A stretch of DNA of 64,000 nt from contig JAKUDP010000007.1 in assembly GCA_022570795.1 (NCBI GenBank), positions 868,001 to 932,000 on the forward strand, read 5' to 3'. This DNA comes from Sphaerulina vaccinii. Lineage: Eukaryota; Ascomycota; Dothideomycetes; Mycosphaerellales; Mycosphaerellaceae. Shown one piece after another: positions 44,104 to 53,775 of the stretch; within the stretch, counting starts at the first letter, position 1; each line of letters starts with the position of its first letter. The notes below the pieces were generated by a model that did not search any database, was not told where the DNA came from, and saw nothing but the letters and a program-made list of their open reading frames with translations. Position numbers and translations under genes: made by a program.

Positions 44104-45041
44104 TCCGCTCTGGCATATGATATCAGATCAACTTCATCGGCTGCTACGCCTGCGGCATCACTCTCATCTCCATTACGATCGACCAGCATGATGATCTATC
44201 ACGCTGACTCCAGCCTGCCAGTGTGGGACAACTTGCCAAGAGAGTGATGAGGCGAAGTCGTCGTAAGGCCTGACTCGTGTTCGAATTTCGCGTTATTTTC
44301 GGTAAGGACAAGGATGTGGGCGACCAGGATTTTCGTCGATCCCAGCTGGCTGGCAACCAGGATGAATCTTGAAACGCGCACCTCACCCTCTTCTTCTGCT
44401 TCCTTCTCGTCGGACTCGTCGCCGTCCTGTGGCAGATGAAGATGAGCTGGTGCTGGCAGAACGCGACTTGCAACTTGCGACACGCGTACACGCGACTCGG
44501 TACCAGAGAGATGGAGTTGTTTCTGAGTTCTGATATTGCGAAAGGAGACGCTTCAGCCTCGCATCGATCCTGGCATTCTCCCGCACTGCCGGTCACCAGG
44601 TCCTCGTGTAGTCAGAACTCTCTTCTGCGCAGTCTGCGGACAGTCACGGTCATCTCGGCAGACAACAACAATGTGTTGTCCATCTTCTAATGGTCATTAT
44701 TACCGACGCTTCACAAATTTTCGCAGCTGCTCTGTACAAGAATCGGACTGCGTTCCTGAATATCTGGTGGCGTCGAGAGCCAAGCAGAAGCGAAGTCTGC
44801 ATTTCAACGGTTCACGAGGAACCGGCGCACTTCTAGCCTTTCCAAGGCCCCAAGACTGCTAAACAGGACTCTGCGTCAGCATCGCAGTGTCTTCTCTTTC
44901 GAAAGGACTCTGCAGGACGTCGGAGACTCTCCAGATATACCACGTCGAGGATGCTGAGGCCCAACGCTGGCAGAAGAACAGTCTGACGCCACCACAGCGG
45001 AGTATACGAACCACTGTCGCTACGGAACCTCTTGGCTAGCA
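44104..45041. other. Divergent intergenic region
   Basis: About 940 bases between the starts of the DUF7730-type gene and the GPI-anchored protein gene. Overlapping short frames on both strands, none convincing. Confidence 0.4.
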
Positions 45042-47534
45042 ATGATCTTGGGTCATGTGGTGACGAAGGCGTCTGCAGGTATGCTGTATTGGTGCAGAAT
45101 ACGAGAACATGTTGGAGCCACATCTAACGCATCTCTAGTCATATTGCCATTGCTTACTGTAGCACTGCACGCCGGCCTGACCACGTGCAACGGGACTCCA
45201 GGATGTGCTGACTACATTCGTGCCGGCATTGGGTATACGAGCACAGTTGTAGAGACAGCAACTGAGGTGGCCACTGTTACTACGCAGACAATTACTGTGA
45301 CGGGTGGCACTGGAGCTGCCAATGGCGACCTGGCAGCAGCATCCGCATGCTCAAGCAGTTGGAGCTCCTACTCTAGTCGGAAGTCCAAGAATGTTGTCGT
45401 CACGAAGATCACGACTACATTCTACAATGCTCGCACTACCAATATCACCTATGGCACAGGAGATGTCTACTCAACCGCACTAGGATATGGCATCCCAATC
45501 GCGAGAGACAACTTCACTGCCACTAGCACTGGACAACGCGTCTACAACATCACATCGACGCGAATAATGAACGTAGACACGACACTGAACAAGACTCTTA
45601 CGAAGGCCACACCGACTTGCTCCTTGATCACACCCGATGAGTGCAGCAAGTTGTACGTCTCCTACATTGCGAGTTTGGGCTTGCCTAAGAACGCGAGTGT
45701 CCCGGACATCACGCCTGCTCCAGCCAATTCGCCACCATGCCCGACATACTACTACAAACCATTCAGCAGCTGCTCCAACTCTTTCGTGACGAGCTATCCG
45801 AACGACTGCACTATCATGGGGAATAGCGTCAAGCTGTTCTACTTCCCCTCACAAACGACTACGAGTACGGAAACTGTGAATGTCTCAGCAACCATTACAG
45901 CCCCACCAAAAGTGGTGTACGAATATGCGCCTGGAACGACTTTCACCTCGCCTTCTATCTACCTCAAGTTCGACTACCTCTCTGCCGAACGACTCTCCCA
46001 GGGTAATGATGCTGCGATTTGCAGCGTTTGTGACAAGAACGGTTGCAGAGAGACAGGTGTTGATGGTGGCCAGGAACGCAATGTCGAAGGGACGAGTATC
46101 GAAGGACAGCTGGTCACTCTGGCGCCAGAGGAAGTCTCCAGTATCGTACTGAACTACAATGAGCAAGAGGCTTCCAGCATAGTCAGCACAATGGCTCTGA
46201 ACCTCCCTGGCTACGCAGACCTTATGAACGACATCGTCGGCAACTACAACGTTACAGCCAAGCCACTGCGCATTGAAGATGTGCTACATCCACCACCTGA
46301 AGCATACTATCTACAGCCTTTGGACAACGCCCCAGGCTGCGGATTATCGGTACCTCAACCACAATGCAGCACGATCTTCGAAGGTGCATATCGGGCTCTT
46401 ATCTCACTGCCGCACGAAGTCACCGGTTTTCAAGGATCCTGGAAATCTTGCTTCCCTGTCATCTACGGTGTCTACGATCCACCTATTGCTTTGACAAGAG
46501 CTTCAACTGCGGACGGAGCAACGTTACCTAATGCTGGCGGGTATAGGACCTCAACCAACGGCGGACAGGCCGCGCAGACTCCTCAGACTGCAGTGCCTGC
46601 GAGTCTACCTAACACTCCGACTCAAGCTACTCCCACAGCGCAGGCGGATATCGTTCCAGGACAGAATGGGAATGGCGGTACTGCTGGGCCTACACTGCCT
46701 GCTAGTGGTGGCTCGTCGAACAATAATGGCGAATCCAACAACGGCGGAAGCAATAATGGAGCGAGTGGGAACGGAGGTAATACTAATGGCCAATCTGGTG
46801 GCGGGTCTGGCTCAGGCAACAACAATGGCGGGTCTGGAAACGGAGTAGGCTCAGGAAGTAGTAACGAGAGCTCGGGCAGTAATGGTGGAAGCGCTGGAAA
46901 TAGTGGTAATACTGGAGGATCAGGAACTGGATCAGGCTCTTCTTCGAACAACAATGCCGGCGGGTCTGGGAATGAATCTGGAGATACATCAAACAGTGGC
47001 GGAGGCTCTTCAAGCAACAATGGCGGAGGCTCTTCGAACAACGATGGAGCAGCACTCGTACTACCAGGCACCACTCTCCTTCCCGGAACACAAGCTGTAG
47101 TCTCCGGAACGACATACTCTCTCCCTCCAACTGGAGCGGGCGCCATCTTCATCAACGGGCAATCCACAAGCTTGCCAAGCGCAAACGAAGGGTCTCCTGT
47201 CACTTTGCCGAGTGGAGTGGTAGCTACAGTCGGCAGCAACAACGCAGGAGGAACATATATATATGTTGACAACAGTGGCTCGACGCATGCTATCACCGGC
47301 CCTACGACTTATGTTGACAGCCACGGCTCGACACATACTGTGGCAAGCAGAACGTCCACGAGAAGGACGACTGCGACAGGGTCTGGACCTGGTACTTCGG
47401 GCAATGGTGACTCTGGTAGTACGGCTACAGGAACGGCATCTTTGGCATCTTCGGCATCGCAGGGCATCGCAACTCATATGAGCTCGGTGGTCTTCGTCTT
47501 GGCGCTTATGGCGGCTTATGCTCTGGTGACCTGA
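45042..47534 (+). CDS. GPI-anchored, Ser/Gly/Asn-rich cell-wall or surface protein
   Basis: Exons 45042-45078 and 45139-47534 with a 60-nt intron (GTATGC donor, TCTAAC branch, CTCTAG acceptor); 810 aa. Removing the intron gives MILGHVVTKASAVILPLLTV plus ALHAG, a good secretion signal. The ectodomain (about 30-480) is Thr-rich with many N-x-S/T sites and scattered Cys. A low-complexity tract rich in GSGNN/GGS repeats occupies about 530-660. A second Thr/Gly-rich part follows, with a short repeat of Y-V-D-N/S-x-G-S-T-H. The last 20 residues (SSVVFVLALMAAYALVT) are a typical GPI-attachment tail. I do not recognise a catalytic domain. The intron is a multiple of three without a stop, so an unspliced reading also stays open but spoils the signal peptide. 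Confidence 0.78.
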   Translation: MILGHVVTKASAGMLYWCRIREHVGATSNASLVILPLLTVALHAGLTTCNGTPGCADYIRAGIGYTSTVVETATEVATVTTQTITVTGGTGAANGDLAAASACSSSWSSYSSRKSKNVVVTKITTTFYNARTTNITYGTGDVYSTALGYGIPIARDNFTATSTGQRVYNITSTRIMNVDTTLNKTLTKATPTCSLITPDECSKLYVSYIASLGLPKNASVPDITPAPANSPPCPTYYYKPFSSCSNSFVTSYPNDCTIMGNSVKLFYFPSQTTTSTETVNVSATITAPPKVVYEYAPGTTFTSPSIYLKFDYLSAERLSQGNDAAICSVCDKNGCRETGVDGGQERNVEGTSIEGQLVTLAPEEVSSIVLNYNEQEASSIVSTMALNLPGYADLMNDIVGNYNVTAKPLRIEDVLHPPPEAYYLQPLDNAPGCGLSVPQPQCSTIFEGAYRALISLPHEVTGFQGSWKSCFPVIYGVYDPPIALTRASTADGATLPNAGGYRTSTNGGQAAQTPQTAVPASLPNTPTQATPTAQADIVPGQNGNGGTAGPTLPASGGSSNNNGESNNGGSNNGASGNGGNTNGQSGGGSGSGNNNGGSGNGVGSGSSNESSGSNGGSAGNSGNTGGSGTGSGSSSNNNAGGSGNESGDTSNSGGGSSSNNGGGSSNNDGAALVLPGTTLLPGTQAVVSGTTYSLPPTGAGAIFINGQSTSLPSANEGSPVTLPSGVVATVGSNNAGGTYIYVDNSGSTHAITGPTTYVDSHGSTHTVASRTSTRRTTATGSGPGTSGNGDSGSTATGTASLASSASQGIATHMSSVVFVLALMAAYALVT
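46660..47055 (+). repeat. Coding low-complexity (Gly/Ser/Asn) tract
   Basis: About 400 bp of degenerate repeats built from GGCGGG, AACAAT and TCTGGA-like words inside the GPI-anchored protein gene, encoding interspersed GG, SS and NN units. Confidence 0.75.
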
Positions 47535-48461
47535 AAGCAAAGCTGGAGCTCATCGCAGCCGAACACATCTGCTGTCACTGGTCAGCGAGGTCAGCGAGGT
47601 CAGCAGTAAGTACGCACTGCGCACTACGACTCCGCTACATTATAGTGGTCAATCTTAGCTCCACGCCTGCGCTGTTGTCGTATGGCATGGCACAACATTG
47701 ACGGGTTGCACTGCGAGCACTGTCAAGGGCGTGGCTACGTCAGGAAGGGTTGATCAGACACCAGTATTCATGTCACATGCATGGAACTGGACACCATTGT
47801 CGGGCAATGGAGCTCAACGAGCACGAGCCGTGGCTTCTGGTTGAGGTCGAGACCATCTTGCTGTCAGCAGAAGTCTCGTGACGATCGTGAAAGCTGGATG
47901 ACTTCAGATAAGCACATCTATAGTCTCAAAGGAGCTCAAGGCAGCAGGTCTCGAGAGACATGAACCTCGTATATATATGAAGAGGATAGTAGCCAATGTA
48001 TTATAGCACATAATAAGATTGAAACATATCGAGCTGCTGTCCACTTCACGCTCGTAGAAAGCTTTGAACTTCATACATACCTACCTCAGATTCGTTCACC
48101 CAAGCCGCCGCTGAACAGGCGACCAAGGTTGTCGAGACAGACCTGCCATGGCGTTCTACTATATACTCACAATGATGCATGCTCGAACGAAACAAGTCCA
48201 TCACATCACCTCGAACGTGAATGAGAGATCGTTAGCCGCCATAATATGGTAAGGAGGTTGCGAGCGAACTACATGGTGATTGATGATTATAGCGCTGTTC
48301 ACATTGCGAGTGATAGAAGCTGGCATAGGTCTTCTCAACTTGAGCAGGATTTCGATGAAGCGGTATAGTAGGTCTGGACCTACTGCATCTGTATGCGATG
48401 GACGAGACTTGAATTAGGAACAGTTGGTTGAAAACGATTGGACTTTTCATACTTGCACCAT
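47535..48461. other. Convergent intergenic region
   Basis: About 930 bases between two convergent genes. It includes a short tandem repeat of the 9-bp word GTCAGCGAG at about 47581-47606. No supported gene. Confidence 0.45.
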
Positions 48462-48925
48462 CTAGGCGGCTGGCCCTCCGCGTCCTTCTCGCCCACGACG
48501 CTCTCTCGTTCTACGCTCGTGTTCTTGACGGCGATACTCAGCAAGAACACTCAGGTTTCGATCCAAGACGTCTTCATCAATGTCATCCACAGCTGCAGCA
48601 GGTCCACGTGCAGACTCCTCCTCCGCCGGTTCACGTGAAGTTCTCGCATCTCCGCCTGTTAATGGAGATGTGCCACCAATTGATGGCGATGTAATAATCC
48701 CCTCTGCCACGTCCGGGACCGCAGTTCTAACTTCACCGGAAGCAGAGCCTTCGGCAGTTTCAGCAGCCCTTCGAGCCAGCAAGTCCAAATACTCCTGTGG
48801 CACTGTCGCGGACGGGGGAGCACGTGGTGGTCGTGGAACAAGACCTGGTCGAGGATTTGCCTGTCGTGCAGGAGGATCTCCATCAGAACCCATTGATGAA
48901 GAAGCAATAATACCATCTGCCACGA

Positions 48926-48956
<31 letters not shown>

Positions 48957-50966
48957 GCTCACATCAGTCTCAGGAGACGCAGGATCTCGCGCAGTGGGTG
49001 AAGAAGCACGCTGCGTAACAGTAGCTCTATATCCAAGAGACAACTTCGTCGTTTCTGCATCAGTCAGAGCATCTCTGGGTTGATACGGCAGTGTTGTAAG
49101 GAAAATAGGATCGAATTGTCCATAACAGCCTGCGAGGAATTTCTCTTCGATGCGTTTACGTACGTTGACGAAATCGCGATTTGCAGAGTTGATGGATGCT
49201 TGGTACGTGAGTAGTTGGCAGAAAATGTGGTCTTCGCCGCTGTAAGAAGAAGGAAGTTCGAGGGAAGTGGGGTCTTCTTCGTTGTAAGCTTCAGCGATTG
49301 CTTCGTCACGTTGTTGACATTCGATAGCGTAGGGTACAATAGTTCGCGAGGTTCGTTCGAGACCGAGAACGTGTCTGTAGTGTCTGAAAACTTGGTCAGT
49401 CGGGTCGTAGCCGAGTTGTTCGAGGAATTGAAGGGTGTGGTATGTTGGATCTTGCCAATTGGTCATACATCTGTCGAAGATTTGCTGCGTAGAGTTGTTA
49501 TGTGCGTGGTTGACGATATGGAGAAGGACGTCGATCCAAGTGAGCGCCTCATCTGAATCGAGAGTACCGGCGTGTTGTCTGAATTCGAACGTCAGTTTCT
49601 TTCCGAAAGATTCGTCGATACCTTCCTCCCCAAGGTAAGGCATTAAGTTTCCGGTGTCGATGACTGATTGGTGAGCTAATGTAAACTGCAATTGTTCAAA
49701 TTTGCGTACGGAATCTGCATGGTTAAGCACCTCCAACCATGATGCAACATCGTTCTTCTCGAGGAGAGGGTGAAGCTCGGGATAATCGACAGGCCAGCCT
49801 GTGCTGAAATCACGCACGCCGGCTGCGGCCGCTCGTAACCTATGGAGTATGTGAGCAAAATGGTCGGAAAACGCCCTGTTGTACGCCCTGAGGGAGTTGC
49901 TATATGCGGCCACTGTGCTGTTGCCGAGGTTCCTCCTTCCACCAGCATCGTCTGGATTATGAGCTAGCGTGCTTCCATCAACTCGGTGACGCGAGTGCAT
50001 AGCATCGATGGGCTTTTGATTAGCGAGGTCAAGCGAGAGGATATTCTTGGCAGTAGGTAGTGGGAAGCATTTATTGCCATTACCGATGTGGACGTGTAGA
50101 GAACATAGTTCGTCAATAACCAGAAGCCAGCCGGGCGGTGCGTTCGCTGGGCTGAAAGAGTCAGTGATGCGTGTAAGAACAGCTTTGATCTCTTCTTGAT
50201 ACGTGATCTCATGGCAATGGTCTGGTACGTCTGCATCCTCAGTGGTCCTTAGGGTCGTGGTAGCGTGGAGGATCCTGCTCTTTAGCTCAATCGTGTGAAC
50301 GGTGGTATGTCTGAACTGTCGAGGATACTTCTCTTTCAGCTTGTCGGCAGTCAGACTCCCGTCCTCGTCTACCAGCCACTGACTAAAAGACTCTGGATCA
50401 TCGTCATAGCCATTGGGAAAAAGTTCGAACTGGTGCTCCTTGCCACATGTAGCACAGCGCGCGCAAAGGGGCGTGGTCAGAGCCGCCACGACCATGTCTA
50501 TATGAAGGTCGGGCGTCCTGGTTGCGTCTGTCTCTCTGTCCTGCAGAAGATTGAACTCGAACTCGACACCCAGCGTCAAGCCCAGTGGGCGGTCTTGAGT
50601 ATCGTCGAGCGATGCGATGTCCTCGGCAGGATCATGTGTGGGAGTCTCATGATCGTCGCTCTCATCGTCGCCTGGTCCTTCGAGATTGAAGCGAACCGTG
50701 TCCTCAGCAGGGACTGCAGAGTCCGCGGAGGGAGTTTCGTGATCGTCGCTTCCATCAACGCCCATATCTACTCCTCCAAAAGTGAAGCGAACCCTGTCCT
50801 CAGTAGGGACTTCAGGATCTGCTAGAGTGACTTCGTGATCATCGCTTTCATCATCGTCTAATTCTTCAAGAGTGAAGGGAACCGTTGTTGTTGGTGGTGG
50901 TGATCGTGCGGCCATCATCGCCTGCAGTGGGTTAAGCAGATCTTGGTTTTCGCTCGATGAGTTCAT
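48462..50966 (-). CDS. Putative amidoligase (Amidoligase_2-like, COOH-NH2 ligase fold)
   Basis: Single exon, 834 aa from MNSSSENQDLL; the frame is open for 104 codons further upstream, but that part is not protein-like. An N-terminal acidic region has three imperfect repeats (about residues 29-115). The enzyme core begins LGLTLGVEFEFNL (residues 129-141), with E-F-E typical of glutamate-cysteine-ligase-like enzymes. IELKSRIL at about 226-233 corresponds to the family E-L-x-S-P-I-L strand. ELCSLHVHIGN at 286-296 is the conserved His motif, and a TFEFRQHAGTLDSDEALTW motif lies near residue 465. A Cys cluster (168, 171, 174) lies between. The C-terminus is disordered with an Asp run. Eukaryotic amidoligases are thought to form peptide or isopeptide bonds; the substrate here is unknown. 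The downstream neighbour on the same strand side is an F-box gene. Confidence 0.75.
48926..48954. repeat. (CAT)n microsatellite in coding sequence
   Basis: 29 bp of perfect CAT units; on the minus strand it encodes a run of Asp in the amidoligase tail. Confidence 0.9.
50590..50900 (-). repeat. Three imperfect coding repeats, about 90-96 bp
   Basis: Three diverged copies encode a unit of the form F-x-L/F-(acidic)-S-D-D-H-E-x-x-x-(A)-D-x-x-V-P-x-E-D near the N-terminus of the amidoligase-like protein. DNA anchors such as GAAGCGAACC recur at about 50685, 50782 and (diverged) 50873. Confidence 0.65.
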
Positions 50967-51386
50967 GTTGGCAGCCTGCTGCTTGAAATTAGTATTGGAC
51001 GTTGAGTCGTGTAAGAATTGTAAAATATAATGAAAATGTCCGCCAGGGACAGTGAGCTGATACGTAAGAAAGTAAGGAAACGAATGAAGTCCTGTATCGT
51101 CGACGGAGCAGAAGTGCAAGTATATCCAGAATTGAGACGATAACAAAGGGCGGACATGCTTCGCTTTGTGAGCCAGAAATAGACATCTTGCAATTGGTTG
51201 AGAGGCGTCAACCATATTCCAAGGGCAGAGTTCTTTGTTTGCCATTGTCATCGCCGCCTGTAAGTAATCTTGTTGCACATCGGCTGAATGGATTGTGCTG
51301 CGGCAACTGAGGCCAACGAGGGAGTCGCGCTGTAGCAGAATAGTCGCTTGTGCACGAGCTTCGAACGCAAGACGGCTAGAGCTGTA
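50967..51386. other. Spacer between two minus-strand genes
   Basis: About 420 bases, the promoter side of the amidoligase gene and the 3' side of the F-box gene. The frame upstream of the amidoligase start is open but of poor coding quality. Confidence 0.4.
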
Positions 51387-52853
51387 TCAAAGAGCATGCC
51401 ACCGATCGAGCAAGCTGGACTCCTCATTCACATTGCCATGCTTATCGATATAGTTGACGATTCTCGAACAGTCTGTCCATATGCGTCGCCGGTTGCGCAG
51501 GCCTTTCAGCTCTCCGTCGCGCACATAGCGTTTGACGTCGCAATAGAGTTTGTGCCAGTTGGTGACCGATTGTGGCAGCACGTTTGGCACTGGCACTGGA
51601 TTTAGCTTGATGTCTGGACTGGCGCGGAGCTTGCTTTCTGTCGTTGTCGCCAGATAAGGGTATGGACGGTTGGCTGCTGCAGGCCAGGCTTCCCACAGCC
51701 ACGGCATGTCTTTCATGAGCAAGTCATGCCACAAGCTGATCGGCAGCTGTCTGAAAGCCCGAGAAGTGAGTCGTAGTTGAGCAATCTCGTGCGAGCTGAG
51801 ATGTGATAGGATGTTCAGACGCAGCTCCATCGGCAAGGTGGCGAATCTGTCTCCAGGCGATGCCCAATCGGCCTTGCTGTCTGGCGCAGTGTCGAACGCT
51901 CCATGACTGCCATCGGTCTTTGGAGAAATACAGTCACGTGTGACTTGAGCAAGACTAGGAACAAAGAGTGGATTGGCAGCCATGTACTCAGTGCCAGTTT
52001 TGTGATTCCACCACTGCTCTCGAAGCACGCCAATGTCATCAGCGCGATCCCGAGGTGGATAGCGACCACCGAATGTCGCTTCGGCGGAGTTGTTCCAGTG
52101 CCACTTCACCAGTTCTGGCATGCCAATGCGTCCAGTCTGCGACATTGAAGCACGCTTATAGACCTCCAGGCACCAAGGATGGAATGGCATACTTTCGGTC
52201 GGATATTCCGTGTAATACTCCACAATATCCTCAGGGACATGGAGTTGCATGTTATGGCGCATAGGGATCATCTCTGCGACTGTGGCCATCTCCCGATCGC
52301 GCATGCTGTCGCACAGTCCAGACAGATATACAGGGAAGTCCGCCGACCTTTCAAAGTCCTCGTCGTCGGAAGCAGGTATGAAGTCTTCTCGTTTTGGTAT
52401 GAAACATTGGAATGTTGTACAACCTTCCATCTCTTCGGCTGAGATGTTATGCCCGTTATAGCCATTGTGCTTACACCCAGGACCGGCAATATGTTCGATA
52501 CCTGAATCTGTCAGGTGGACAATCATGCCTGTATGTGGGTTCAGATACCTACCCTCGCCAGTCTCGATTCCTTTTGGCCAGTCGTCGGTGTAAGCTTCGT
52601 CATCTGGAGTGTCTGGACCTGCGGACGACTTCCAAGGCGACCTGTAGATATCTCTGCTTCGATCGTAGTACAGGCAGCCGGAATTTCTGTCGCAACCATA
52701 TGGAGGTGTGTAAGAGTCTGTCTCTGCCTCGATGTAGGAGTCGTTGCGATCATAATAAGCCCATGCTGCTTCTCTTGGCTCATCCTGGCGACGAATGCGA
52801 GCAATATTGAACGACGAGCCACAAATTGTGCAGTAAATCTCCGAGTATCCCAT
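51387..52853 (-). CDS. F-box protein
   Basis: Single exon, 488 aa from MGYSEIYCTICGSSFN; an ATG 13 codons upstream is possible. The N-terminal YCTICGSSFNIARIR segment with two Cys is typical of a widespread group of fungal F-box proteins, and further Cys/His residues (GPGCKHNGYNGHNIS) follow the SGIEHIAG segment. The F-box itself is near residues 335-375: DRFATLPMELRLNILSHLSS then HEIAQLRLTSRAFRQLP. Ahead of it is a variable central region with PFHPWCLEVYKRAS. F-box proteins recruit targets to SCF ubiquitin ligases through Skp1; the target is unknown. It lies upstream of the amidoligase-like gene on the same strand, with 420 bp between. Confidence 0.8.
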   Translation of the reverse strand: MGYSEIYCTICGSSFNIARIRRQDEPREAAWAYYDRNDSYIEAETDSYTPPYGCDRNSGCLYYDRSRDIYRSPWKSSAGPDTPDDEAYTDDWPKGIETGEGRYLNPHTGMIVHLTDSGIEHIAGPGCKHNGYNGHNISAEEMEGCTTFQCFIPKREDFIPASDDEDFERSADFPVYLSGLCDSMRDREMATVAEMIPMRHNMQLHVPEDIVEYYTEYPTESMPFHPWCLEVYKRASMSQTGRIGMPELVKWHWNNSAEATFGGRYPPRDRADDIGVLREQWWNHKTGTEYMAANPLFVPSLAQVTRDCISPKTDGSHGAFDTAPDSKADWASPGDRFATLPMELRLNILSHLSSHEIAQLRLTSRAFRQLPISLWHDLLMKDMPWLWEAWPAAANRPYPYLATTTESKLRASPDIKLNPVPVPNVLPQSVTNWHKLYCDVKRYVRDGELKGLRNRRRIWTDCSRIVNYIDKHGNVNEESSLLDRWHAL

Positions 52854-53775
52854 GATGACGGAGGAAGTGAGAGGCCGGTCTGAAGTCCTCAAAATGCGGT
52901 ATAAGAAGGTCTGTAGTGGATCGACTTCGTGATCCCTTGCTTCAGACAGCGGAAGGAGTGGAGTCTAGGCAGCACTGTGGCAAAGAATCCGTCAGGTAGC
53001 GAGCACAGCCGCAGGTTGAAGAGTATGGCATTGCAGAAGAAGGCGAGTGTGCGGTCTCGGTCGAACCGCCGTGTGAAGCAAGATGCAGTGGTTGATGTTG
53101 AGGAGGAAGTAAGGTGTTTGAGAACGAGCGAAGAATTTGTGGTTCGGGCTGCCTCGTGACGAGGCACAATCAATGGAGGACTATATATTTTTCCAATTTA
53201 GCTTTGGGTAGACCGAGAGGTTGGCTTAACTAAGAATTCACCTTGCCTTTTACCAGATGAATCCGTGGGTCACCTCACAACTCGGCTTTATCAATCTTTG
53301 GAAACCACTAGTTCGAGCGATCGAATCTTTTGCACTTTTTGCACTTTTTTCATTTCTACTTCTTTTGCATTTGCTTCATCTCACACAACACACTACTGAT
53401 GCATCATCGTACCCTACATGTACCTCTGATATATGTTGCACTCTGTCATGTCGTCTAGTTCTATCGCGCAGAGACACACGAACCGCACCACTACCACTAC
53501 CATGTTTCTCATCAACAATCTGCAACCATGCGATGTCCTTTGAATGTACGCCTTGCGATCTCTGTTCTGGAATACTGACTGTGCTGCTACAGACGGGATG
53601 ATAACGCACATCAGCGACCTGCATTAAGTTGACGCTCACGAGAGCATTACGCCACGAAGCCTATACGACGCGTTTTGACCACTAATAAAACGCTACAGAA
53701 GCCAAAGAGAAGACTGCATGCTTTATATTCGTCTTCACAAGCTTTTCAGTTGCTTTGAGTGGTTACCTGCTCTAC
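52854..53775. other. Intergenic, about 0.9 kb
   Basis: Upstream of the F-box gene and downstream of TSR3. A plus-strand 114-codon frame at 53257-53601 is T-rich at its start and Cys-rich later, but has no other support. No gene called. Confidence 0.4.

Noticed and set aside
46622..47296. 224-codon Pro/Leu-rich minus-strand frame
   Set aside because: Complement of the Gly/Ser/Asn repeats of the GPI-anchored protein gene.
48659..48955. 98-codon frame beginning with a run of Met
   Set aside because: Produced by reading the CAT microsatellite in another frame of the amidoligase gene.
50967..51279. N-terminal extension of the amidoligase frame to 51278
   Set aside because: Open but poor in coding quality; the ATG at 50966 begins a clean disordered acidic region.
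53257..53601. 114-codon frame with a hydrophobic start and nine Cys, effector-like at first sight
   Set aside because: The hydrophobic part comes from a T-rich leader-like tract without a normal signal-peptide layout; no homologue recognised and no other support.
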